In this document: one piece after another, positions 1-5,510 of the stretch
How the letters are laid out: each line of letters opens with the position of its first letter
Position numbering within the stretch: the first letter of the stretch is position 1
DNA from: Phycisphaerales bacterium UBA2218
GTDB taxonomy: Bacteria > Planctomycetota > Phycisphaerae > Sedimentisphaerales > Anaerobacaceae
Reading direction: 5' to 3'
DNA: 5,959 nucleotides
Assembly (NCBI GenBank): GCA_002327785.1
Contig: DCUI01000278.1
Location: 1-5,959, forward strand
The notes under the pieces: model-generated
What the model was told of the DNA's origin: nothing
Seen by the model: the letters and a program-made list of their open reading frames with translations, nothing else
Databases searched by the model: none
Position numbers and translations under genes: made by a program

Positions 1-271
1 CGAGGCGGATGTCGGCGGAGTTCTTGCCCGACTGCCGCACGTGGGGGATCTCGATCATCTCGAACGACGCCTCGTGCATCGCGGCCTTGAACTCCTTGTA
101 CCGCTCCCAGTCGCAATAGGCCTTCTTCACGACGATATTGCCCTTGAGCAGGAGCCGCTCGATCACCTTGGAGATGTCGAACTGCGCGTAATGCGCATCG
201 CGGACGCCCAGCGCGATATTCTCAAAATCGCAGAACAAGGCCATGTTCTTCGTGTCAGCCCGATTGCTCAT
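1..271 (-). CDS. NYN-domain ribonuclease (LabA/DUF88-like), N-terminal 90 residues, cut by window edge
   Basis: The reading frame starts at ATG 271-269 and runs off the left edge, so only the N-terminal 90 residues are visible. An AAGGAG-type ribosome binding site (GAAGGAG at 285-279) sits 7 bases upstream and fixes the start. Residues 11-18 read ALFCDFEN, the first beta strand and Asp/Asn motif (D15, N18) of the NYN fold, a PIN-like metal-dependent nuclease fold. Residues 46-55 (IVVKKAYCDW, with D54) match the second strand, and residues 74-90 (EIPHVRQSGKNSADIRL, with D87) match the K-N-x-x-D acidic motif. Family knowledge: NYN proteins are usually cytoplasmic single-strand or structured-RNA endonucleases acting through Mg2+ bound by these aspartates. 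The gene lies downstream of, and in the same direction as, the 545-residue coiled-coil protein, so co-transcription is plausible. The specific substrate is unknown. The fold is a confident call; any role in defence is inference. Confidence 0.85.
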   Translation of the reverse strand, partial: MSNRADTKNMALFCDFENIALGVRDAHYAQFDISKVIERLLLKGNIVVKKAYCDWERYKEFKAAMHEASFEMIEIPHVRQSGKNSADIRL

Positions 272-458
272 AACGCGGCTCCTTCCACAGACAGCCTTTG
301 TACCGGAGTTCCCTATTGATCGTCGTGGCATCGATGCGATCAGGCAACCCCAGGAATCGTATCGGCGATATCCTAACAGAAGCACGACCGCGATTCCACC
401 TTACTTTGGCAAGAATCACCCCACTGGCGATATGTCTGAGGGCCTCTTCTGTGGGCAC
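255..458 (-). CDS. Possible small ORF (67 codons, GTG start), no recognised family
   Basis: This is an open frame from GTG 458-456 to TGA 257-255. It begins 20 bases after the stop of the 545-codon gene and its end overlaps the NYN gene start by 17 bases, which would be typical packing for a middle operon gene. The protein would have an acidic start (PTEEALRHIASG) followed by a basic, strand-like stretch (AKVRW, SVRISPIRF). There is no signal peptide or membrane segment. Arguments against it: no clear Shine-Dalgarno is placed before the GTG, the frame is also open upstream inside the 545-codon gene, and codon third positions are only slightly GC-rich. It could be a real small protein, a remnant, or chance. 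If it is not coding, the 207-base gap between the two larger genes holds nothing else I can support. Confidence 0.3.
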   Translation of the reverse strand: MPTEEALRHIASGVILAKVRWNRGRASVRISPIRFLGLPDRIDATTINRELRYKGCLWKEPRYEQSG

Positions 459-478
459 ATCGTCAGGTTCCGCCAGCC

Positions 479-2116
479 TCAGTGGCGTTTTGCACTGCCC
501 GCTGTGTCGAAGTGGCCAATGTGACCCACGACTATCCGGCAGGTGTCGTTCTGCCTGAAAGGACAGTAGTAAGCTCGCGTTGTGCTGGCGTCGAATTTGA
601 CATGAGGTGTTATGTCAATCTCCTGGCCCATGAACGTGTCTCTGCGTTGGGCCATCTTTCTATTGTCCTGTTTTGTAAGCTTCCGCTCGGTCATTGCCAA
701 TTCTATACCAGTCTCATCACGGAAGGTCCTCGGTATGTCCTTGGAGTTCCGTTGAAAGTGCAAGTCATAGAGGGTCGTAGCCATTGCCCAAAGGATCTTC
801 CACGCTCTGTGGACATCGTCGAACTTGCTCTCACCAGCCGATTTAATGGCTTTCTCAGTGAACACGATTCGTTCTGCGTGGATTGCCTCGATCAGGCGCA
901 CCGTCTCAGGAAGTGTTTTGGGGAGTTCCGTCAAGTTCTCCAGAACGGCGTCCAACCTTGAGCTGTTTGGCGTGACAGACTGTCTGAGGTTGGCTTTCAG
1001 GGAATCATTCTCGTGTTCTACTCTCCGTAATCTATCACTGAGTTCTTCCATGCATTCTTCCAGGTGATCAGCCTCGGCTTCGAGCTGAGCCTTATCCTTG
1101 GCAAGGGTCTCGTTGTCCTTCTCAAGGACTTGTATCCATTCATCTCTTGACGTGCTGTCTTGTTCCTCGCGCAACTGAGCTAACCGGCGCTGTCTGCCGA
1201 CCGCTTCCACGTCAAGCGGAGTTAAGACTCCCTTGGGTCGTGTACTCCGCCGCGCAATGCACCTGACAACGTTCTCGATGGTGGCGGCATGGCCCCATGA
1301 GTCTATTTCGTTCTTGAGGATGAACCGATGGCGCCTCTCGTCTCCTTGTCGGTCAAAATTCAGACCAGGCATGTATATACGAAGCATGCCATTCCAGCAA
1401 CTGAATCGCCTGCCGAGCAAATACTCCAACTCGGTGTCTACCTCAGAACTTTCAGATTGAAAGACTATTGCTGTTCCTGCCAAGAGCCTCGCGAGTTCTG
1501 TTGGATTGATCGCATAGCCCTTGTCACGGTATGTCTGGGAAACGAGAACAACAGGGCAGGTTCTCTCAGTGTGGGCGGCAAGGTCCTTGAAAAGGTCTCC
1601 GTCTCCAACCCGAAGAATACGAGCGGAACCAGACAATTCTTCAGGGCCAGCAGTGCATCTCCAGTAACTCGATCTCAGAAGGGTCGTAATGAGCCCTGGA
1701 GGAGAAGGTAATGGATCTGCCGGTTCAGGGCCAAGATACCCTGACCGCATATCATATAGCGTCTGGAAGTTGAGATGGAACTGATTAAGATCGAACTGCT
1801 CGACCCCAATGTGGACTCGCCAGAATCGGCAACCCGGAAACTCATCGCATGGGTGTTCGTATTCTGCAGCCCAACAGGCAGGGTTCTGGCGAGTCCGATC
1901 ACCGGTGCAGTTTCGGGTCAGGACTCGAATCCCTGCATGAGTCTGTGATCTCCACTGCCCACCCTGAAAGAACCATGCTTTCCAGAAGTCATCACCTGGG
2001 TCAGGATTCGGACGTTTGCTGATCCATTTCCTCACTGTTTTGAGCAGCGTCTCCATGGAACGTTCAGGCGTTTTGCTGGTCAAATCGAATGAACACCGGA
2101 AATGCAGGGTACTCAT
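479..2116 (-). CDS. 545-residue coiled-coil protein of an unnamed family, possible defence or RNA-related effector
   Basis: ATG 2116-2114 has a strong GGAGGA site (2126-2121) four bases upstream, so I take the full 545 residues. No signal peptide or membrane helix is visible. By eye there are four parts. Residues 1-150 are Trp- and Phe-rich (RFWRVHIGVEQ at 97-107; LPSPPGLITTLL at 136-147). Residues 165-290 are alpha/beta, with PVVLVS (188-193), a helix ELARLLAGTAIV (207-218) and GMLRIYMPGL (243-252). Residues about 305-380 form a charged, Glu/Lys/Arg-rich heptad region, an obvious coiled coil. Residues 395-545 are helical, then end in a compact strand domain: ITPHVKF (502-508), RAYYCPF (514-520), CRIVVGHIGHFDTA (526-539). 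That last block resembles small domains ending in a 'VGHIG.H' signature, perhaps RelE-like, but this is only an impression. I recall similar architectures among hypothetical proteins, without a known function. Composition is clearly less GC-rich than the plus-strand genes. It lies directly upstream of a NYN ribonuclease gene. Confidence 0.8.
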   Translation of the reverse strand: MSTLHFRCSFDLTSKTPERSMETLLKTVRKWISKRPNPDPGDDFWKAWFFQGGQWRSQTHAGIRVLTRNCTGDRTRQNPACWAAEYEHPCDEFPGCRFWRVHIGVEQFDLNQFHLNFQTLYDMRSGYLGPEPADPLPSPPGLITTLLRSSYWRCTAGPEELSGSARILRVGDGDLFKDLAAHTERTCPVVLVSQTYRDKGYAINPTELARLLAGTAIVFQSESSEVDTELEYLLGRRFSCWNGMLRIYMPGLNFDRQGDERRHRFILKNEIDSWGHAATIENVVRCIARRSTRPKGVLTPLDVEAVGRQRRLAQLREEQDSTSRDEWIQVLEKDNETLAKDKAQLEAEADHLEECMEELSDRLRRVEHENDSLKANLRQSVTPNSSRLDAVLENLTELPKTLPETVRLIEAIHAERIVFTEKAIKSAGESKFDDVHRAWKILWAMATTLYDLHFQRNSKDIPRTFRDETGIELAMTERKLTKQDNRKMAQRRDTFMGQEIDITPHVKFDASTTRAYYCPFRQNDTCRIVVGHIGHFDTAGSAKRH

Positions 2117-2165
2117 AGAATCCTCCGCGGTCTTGTTTCACCATCTCTTGTCTCGTTCACATCGC

Positions 2166-2208
2166 TCACCTATCAGGGGCGAAGGTGATAGCCTTGTCAA
2201 TGGCCCCT
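2166..2208 (-). repeat. Three interleaved inverted repeats in the leader of the 545-codon gene
   Basis: Perfect 6-bp arms occur as TCACCT (2166-2171) with AGGTGA (2183-2188), CTATCA (2170-2175) with TGATAG (2186-2191), and AGGGGC (2175-2180) with GCCCCT (2203-2208). The first two pairs share bases, and the arms of the pairs interleave, so in RNA not all stems can form at once; an alternative-fold or pseudoknot arrangement is possible. The TTGACA box at 2200-2195 lies between the outer arms, so the repeats could instead be a DNA operator. Short arms like these can arise by chance. Confidence 0.35.
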
Positions 2209-2227
2209 CATTCGCTGAAATGCCGAC

Positions 2228-2257
2228 ATCGTACGCATGAATCTATCGGATAATCAA
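2228..2257 (-). promoter_or_regulatory. Candidate promoter for the 545-codon gene
   Basis: Reading leftwards, TTGATT (2257-2252) and TACGAT (2233-2228) are separated by 18 bases. Each matches the sigma-70-type consensus at four of six positions. This would give a leader of about 105 bases containing the inverted repeats at 2166-2208. A competing candidate is a perfect TTGACA at 2200-2195 with a poor -10 (CCTGAT at 2177-2172) 17 bases downstream. Confidence 0.3.
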
Positions 2258-2410
2258 CGGTTCGCCTGAATCGTCTCACGCTTTCCGCAACGGTGTTCGT
2301 GAACGCCTTGTGCAATGGTCTGATAACGCCCTGTGGGTGGACAACATTACATCTCCGAGTTGTTGGTTCCCACGGGCAAAGAGACGAGCGTTTATCGGAT
2401 TGAAGGGTGC

Positions 2411-2458
2411 CGGCGGAGAGGGGAGAAGGCCTGGTATGATCCCGGGCCCCCTCCGCCG
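2411..2458. repeat. Long GC-rich inverted repeat
   Basis: CGGCGGAG (2411-2418) pairs perfectly with CTCCGCCG (2451-2458). After one unpaired A (2419), GGGG (2420-2423) pairs with CCCC (2447-2450). This makes a 12-bp stem with one bulge and a 23-base loop. No T-run follows on either side, so it is not a standard intrinsic terminator. It could be a structural RNA element or the remnant of a small mobile repeat. Confidence 0.55.
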
Positions 2459-2486
2459 TATACCCACCGGCCTCGGCGCTCGGGTC

Positions 2487-2519
2487 GCTCGCCAGCGTTG
2501 CCCTGTCTTGCGAGCTGGC
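2487..2519. repeat. Interleaved inverted repeats
   Basis: GCTCGC (2487-2492) pairs with GCGAGC (2510-2515), and the shifted GCCAGC (2491-2496) pairs with GCTGGC (2514-2519). The two stems are mutually exclusive or, if partly opened, order as a pseudoknot. Function unknown. Confidence 0.35.
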
Positions 2520-2567
2520 ACGGATAGTCTACTCGCTGTGACGCGGCAGGACAATCCCTCCGCTGGT

Positions 2568-2628
2568 ACCCCGAAGGCGATAAACGCGATAGGGCAGTTC
2601 TTGCGGCATTTTCAGCTTCTTTCGGGGT
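2568..2628 (+). repeat. Wide stem ahead of the rubrerythrin gene
   Basis: ACCCCGAA (2568-2575) is perfectly complementary to TTCGGGGT (2621-2628), and the pairing can be extended by G-U and G-C pairs inside. It encloses about 41-45 bases. If transcribed, it would close a structured element upstream of the rubrerythrin start. I do not recognise a known riboswitch class in it. Confidence 0.35.
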
Positions 2629-2639
2629 GAGTTTACCGG

Positions 2640-2645
2640 TAGAAT
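2640..2645 (+). promoter_or_regulatory. Candidate -10 box for the rubrerythrin gene
   Basis: TAGAAT matches the TATAAT consensus at five of six positions and lies 73 bases before the ATG at 2718. No good -35 is present at the usual distance (TTCTTT at 2617-2622 is the nearest), so an activator or a different sigma factor would be needed if it is used. Confidence 0.25.
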
Positions 2646-2717
2646 CCCGTCCGGCTGCGGAAGGTGTTGAGGGGACGGACGGTTGCCATTGGGATTTGTA
2701 GGGATACAGAGGGCAGT

Positions 2718-3179
2718 ATGGGCAAGACGTTCGGGAGTGTGAACGACGTTCTGGATTTTGCGATCGCCCGGGAGATCGAGGCCAGCGAGTTCTACACGGG
2801 CCTGGCGGCGAAGGCGGACGTACCGGCCATGAAGCAGGTGTTTGCCGATTTCGCGAAGGAAGAACAGGGGCACCGGGCCAGGCTGGAGGCCGTCAAACGG
2901 GGCGAGTACTCGTTCGGGGCCGGGGCCAAGCAGTTGATGGGACTCGGCCTGGCCGACTATCTCGTCGCGGAGAAGCCGACGGCACAGATGGACTATGCCC
3001 AGGCGCTTGTTCTGGCGATGAAGAAGGAGAAGGCCGCGTTCAAGCTGTACGCGGATCTGGCCTCAGCGGCCGAGGACGGTACGCTCAGAGAGCTGTTCCT
3101 CTCGCTGGCGGCCGAGGAGGCCAAGCACAAGCTGCGGTTCGAGGTGGAATACGACGATTATGTCCTGAAGGAAGACTAA
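2718..3179 (+). CDS. Rubrerythrin-type diiron ferritin-fold protein, stand-alone domain
   Basis: The protein has 153 residues from ATG 2718, with a GAGGG site at 2709-2713. A longer frame starts at 2664, but it has no ribosome binding site and adds residues foreign to the family. It is a four-helix bundle with all six expected iron ligands visible: E19 (in REIEASEFY, helix 1), E49 and H52 (EQGH, helix 2), E104 (KKEKAAFKLY, helix 3), and E134 and H137 (EAKH, helix 4). The C-terminal rubredoxin domain of classical rubrerythrins is absent, so electrons must come from a separate donor. Known role of the family: cytoplasmic reduction of hydrogen peroxide to water, protecting anaerobes from oxidative stress. 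Some single-domain members act instead as iron- or sulfur-related ferritin-like proteins. It is monocistronic as far as the terminator after it shows. The family call is very secure; the exact substrate is not proven. Confidence 0.95.
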   Translation: MGKTFGSVNDVLDFAIAREIEASEFYTGLAAKADVPAMKQVFADFAKEEQGHRARLEAVKRGEYSFGAGAKQLMGLGLADYLVAEKPTAQMDYAQALVLAMKKEKAAFKLYADLASAAEDGTLRELFLSLAAEEAKHKLRFEVEYDDYVLKED

Positions 3180-3201
3180 CCGTCGCGGCCGGCCGCGACG
3201 G
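3180..3201. repeat. Perfect 22-bp GC-rich palindrome directly after the rubrerythrin stop
   Basis: CCGTCGCGGCC (3180-3190) is immediately followed by its exact reverse complement (3191-3201), with no spacer. It begins at the first base after the TAA. In RNA it would fold into a very stable hairpin of about nine pairs. It probably supports termination or protects the mRNA 3' end; a protein-binding dyad is also possible. Confidence 0.75.
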
Positions 3202-3215
3202 AAATCCGAAATTCG

Positions 3216-3248
3216 AAACTCGACCCCGCTCTCGCTGGGTCGAGTTTT
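3216..3248 (+). terminator. Intrinsic terminator of the rubrerythrin gene
   Basis: AAACTCGACCC (3216-3226) and GGGTCGAGTTT (3237-3247) form a perfect 11-bp stem around a 10-base loop, ending in TTTT (3245-3248). It stands 15 bases after the palindrome at 3180-3201, giving tandem hairpins. Only 36 bases remain before the next ATG. The hydrolase gene must therefore be read through this terminator or use a promoter overlapping it; none is clear. Confidence 0.85.
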
Positions 3249-3284
3249 GTGCTTCAGATTTCTATTTCTTGTCGGAGGAATACC

Positions 3285-5510
3285 ATGAGAATGTGGATAG
3301 TGTTTGCGGTTGCCGCGGTCTGCATGGGGGGAGTTGTGCATGCGGTTGTGCCGGTCTCCCCAGGGGCGGAGTGGGCGACGAAATCGCCCGAAGAGGTGGG
3401 GCTCTCGCCGGAGCGGCTCAAGGCGTTCAGCGACTTCGCGGGCGGGTTCGGTTGCGTGGTCCGGCATGGCTACATGGTCTATTCCTGGGGCGATCCGGGC
3501 CGGCGGATGGACGTTGCCTCGGCGGCGAAGCCCGTTTATGCCCATTTCCTGTTCAAGGCGGTCGAGGACGGCCGAATCTTCAGTCTCGACGAACCGGTGT
3601 GCAAGTGGGAGCCGAGGCTCAAGCAGATCAATCCGGCCCTGGCGTACAAGGATTCCCGCATTACCTGGCGGCATATGGCCAACCAGATCTCGTGTTATGG
3701 CCTCGTTGAGGAGCCCGGCACGGCCTATGCCTACAACGATTGGCAGATGAGCCTGTTCTTCGACACGCTGTTCACGAAAGTTTATGGGGCCACCCACGCG
3801 ACCATCGATTCGCAGGTTCTGCACCCGTTGCTGACGGACCTGATCGGCTGCCAGGACGCCCCGACGGTCCTGGCCTTTGGAGAGGACGACCGCCCGGGCC
3901 GACTGGGGATCTCGCCCCGCGACTTTGCACGCTTCGGCCTGCTCTACCTTCGTGGCGGCCGGTGGGGCGGCAGGCAACTGCTCAGTCCCGAATACGCGAG
4001 GATGGCCGTGACCAGTCCGCTGCCCAACTTGATCCCGCGAGCGGGGGACAAGGCTGCCGAGATGATCCCGGACCAAAGGAGCATCGGCTCGCGACAGGTC
4101 CCCGACAACCAGACGGACCATTTCGGCAGCTATAGCTGGCTGTGGTGGATCAACGGCGTGGACCGCCAAGGCAACCGGCACTGGCCCGATGCCCCAACGG
4201 ATACGTTCGGCTGCTTCGGCCACGGCGGTATCCGCGCGATGGTCGTCCTGCCGAGCCTTGACTTGATCGTGAGCTGGAATGGGACCGGGATCGAGGGGCA
4301 TGAGAAAGAGATGGAGGCAATGCGACTCTTCGTCGCTTCGGTGGTCGAGCCGCAAGACCGTGCTGATGTCTCTACGACACCCGCACGGTCCGGGCGTTCG
4401 CAGTTGTTCCTGTGTGGGCCGGGGGATCCCGAGGGATTCCTCTACCGGGGGACGCTGAATCCCGACGGCACGCGGGCCGGCGATCAAATGCAACTGATCG
4501 AGAAACTCGCACCCACCGGCGCCAACTGCATCTACCTGATGGCTGTCCGTTCACACGGCGGCGACGGCGACGCGACACACAACCCGTTTGTGGACCACGA
4601 CCCCGCCAAGGGCGTGAATGCCAAGGTGCTGGACCAGTGGGAGCAGTGGTTCACCGAGATGGATCGCTACCGGATTGTTGTCTACTTCTTCCTCTACGAC
4701 GACAGCGCCCTCGTGTGGGACACCGGCGACGAAGTCGGCGGCCCGGAACGGGAATTCCTTCGCGCACTCGTGAATCGGTTCAAGCATCACGAGCACCTGG
4801 TCTGGTGTGTCGCGGAGGAGTATGGCGAGAAACTCAGTGCCGAGCGGGTTCGACGGATCGCGGGGCTGATCCGGGCCGAGGATGATCGCGGTCACTCCAT
4901 CGCCGTTCACAAGAACGACGGCCTGGACTTCTCCGAGTTCGCCGACGATCCCTGCATCGACCAGTTCGCGATTCAGTACAATGTCAAGACGGTAGAGGAA
5001 CTGCACGCCGGCGTGGCTCAGGCCCGGCGGGAGGCGAAGGGGCGGTACAGTGTGACCCTCTCCGAGGCCGCCGACTGGGGCATCGGCGCCGAATCGAGAC
5101 GCAAGTGTTGGGCCTGCGCGATGGGCGGCGCGTCGGTGATGATCCTCGGGATGGACGTCGCGAGCACGGCCACCAGCGATCTAAAGGACTGCGGCACGGT
5201 GGTCCGGTTCTTTCAGGCGGTGGGGGACCTGTCTTCCATAAAGCCGCGTGATGATCTGGCGTACGCCGGAACGCAATACGTGCTGGCTGGACGGGGCGAG
5301 CGCTATGTGATCTACACCTCGAAACCCGGGTCACAGGTGGGCCTCAAGGGCGTAAAGACCGGGAAATACTCGTTTCGATGGCTCGACTGTGCGAGTAGCA
5401 AGACCGTGGTTCAGGAGTCGGTGCCAGTGGCTGGCGGCGACCAGGCTTGGGCGAGACCCGAGGGCATTGGGGATGAGGCGGCTGTCTATGTCCGTCGGAT
5501 CGGCGAGTGA
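3285..5510 (+). CDS. Secreted fusion: serine beta-lactamase-fold hydrolase plus glycosidase-like TIM barrel (DUF4038-like) and C-terminal beta domain
   Basis: ATG 3285 has GGAGG (3274-3278) six bases upstream and gives 741 residues; the frame is open further upstream but lacks a better start. Residues 1-20 are a signal peptide with a likely cut after VVHA, so the protein is exported. Residues about 30-355 are a class C beta-lactamase/esterase-type serine hydrolase: catalytic S79-x-x-K82 (in DVASAAKP), the Y-x-N/D motif as Y150-N151-D152 after PGTAYA, and H313-G-G as the KTG-equivalent motif. Residues about 372-655 resemble a (beta/alpha)8 glycoside-hydrolase-like domain of the DUF4038 type, with NCIYLMAVRSHGGDGD (414-429) early and candidate catalytic acids E511/E512 (WCVAEEYGE) and E594 (TLSEAADWG). 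Residues about 655-741 form a beta domain like those that follow DUF4038. Inferred role: deacylation plus cleavage of a decorated polysaccharide outside the cytoplasm. The two enzymatic halves are normally separate proteins. Both domain calls are strong; the substrate is unknown. Confidence 0.92.
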   Translation: MRMWIVFAVAAVCMGGVVHAVVPVSPGAEWATKSPEEVGLSPERLKAFSDFAGGFGCVVRHGYMVYSWGDPGRRMDVASAAKPVYAHFLFKAVEDGRIFSLDEPVCKWEPRLKQINPALAYKDSRITWRHMANQISCYGLVEEPGTAYAYNDWQMSLFFDTLFTKVYGATHATIDSQVLHPLLTDLIGCQDAPTVLAFGEDDRPGRLGISPRDFARFGLLYLRGGRWGGRQLLSPEYARMAVTSPLPNLIPRAGDKAAEMIPDQRSIGSRQVPDNQTDHFGSYSWLWWINGVDRQGNRHWPDAPTDTFGCFGHGGIRAMVVLPSLDLIVSWNGTGIEGHEKEMEAMRLFVASVVEPQDRADVSTTPARSGRSQLFLCGPGDPEGFLYRGTLNPDGTRAGDQMQLIEKLAPTGANCIYLMAVRSHGGDGDATHNPFVDHDPAKGVNAKVLDQWEQWFTEMDRYRIVVYFFLYDDSALVWDTGDEVGGPEREFLRALVNRFKHHEHLVWCVAEEYGEKLSAERVRRIAGLIRAEDDRGHSIAVHKNDGLDFSEFADDPCIDQFAIQYNVKTVEELHAGVAQARREAKGRYSVTLSEAADWGIGAESRRKCWACAMGGASVMILGMDVASTATSDLKDCGTVVRFFQAVGDLSSIKPRDDLAYAGTQYVLAGRGERYVIYTSKPGSQVGLKGVKTGKYSFRWLDCASSKTVVQESVPVAGGDQAWARPEGIGDEAAVYVRRIGE

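Larger units (their letters stand above)
2117..2717. other. Divergent intergenic region without a convincing gene
   Basis: About 600 bases separate the leftward 545-codon gene from the rightward rubrerythrin gene. Open frames of 64-106 codons exist here on both strands, but they are Arg/Pro-rich, overlap each other, lack ribosome binding sites and match no family I know. What can be seen is regulatory or structural: two candidate leftward promoters, interleaved inverted repeats at 2166-2208, a long GC-rich stem at 2411-2458, a second pair of interleaved stems at 2487-2519, a wide 8-bp stem at 2568-2628, and a -10-like box before the rubrerythrin gene. A structured RNA gene in 2400-2630 is possible but matches none that I recognise. 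Confidence 0.6.

Noticed and set aside
482..961. 159-codon open frame on the plus strand
   Set aside because: Antisense to the C-terminal half of the 545-codon gene, with no family resemblance. The minus-strand protein has a strong ribosome binding site and coherent domain structure.
2310..2630. Frame reading QWSDNALWVDN, considered as the end of an IS66-type transposase
   Set aside because: The similarity to the IS66 'DNN' region stops after a few residues. The following residues (PSCWFPRAKRRAFIG) do not match, and no other transposase part or terminal repeat is present.
2664..2717. Longer rubrerythrin start at 2664
   Set aside because: It would add 18 residues with no resemblance to the family. 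ATG 2718 has the ribosome binding site and gives the normal family length.
3063..4493. 476-codon open frame on the minus strand
   Set aside because: It lies antisense to the rubrerythrin end, the terminator and the hydrolase gene. It is rich in Arg, Pro and His, has no ribosome binding site, and reads through the terminator; it is a GC-rich shadow of well-identified genes.
4551..5006. 151-codon open frame on the minus strand
   Set aside because: Antisense shadow of the glycosidase-like domain. The plus-strand protein has clear motifs here.
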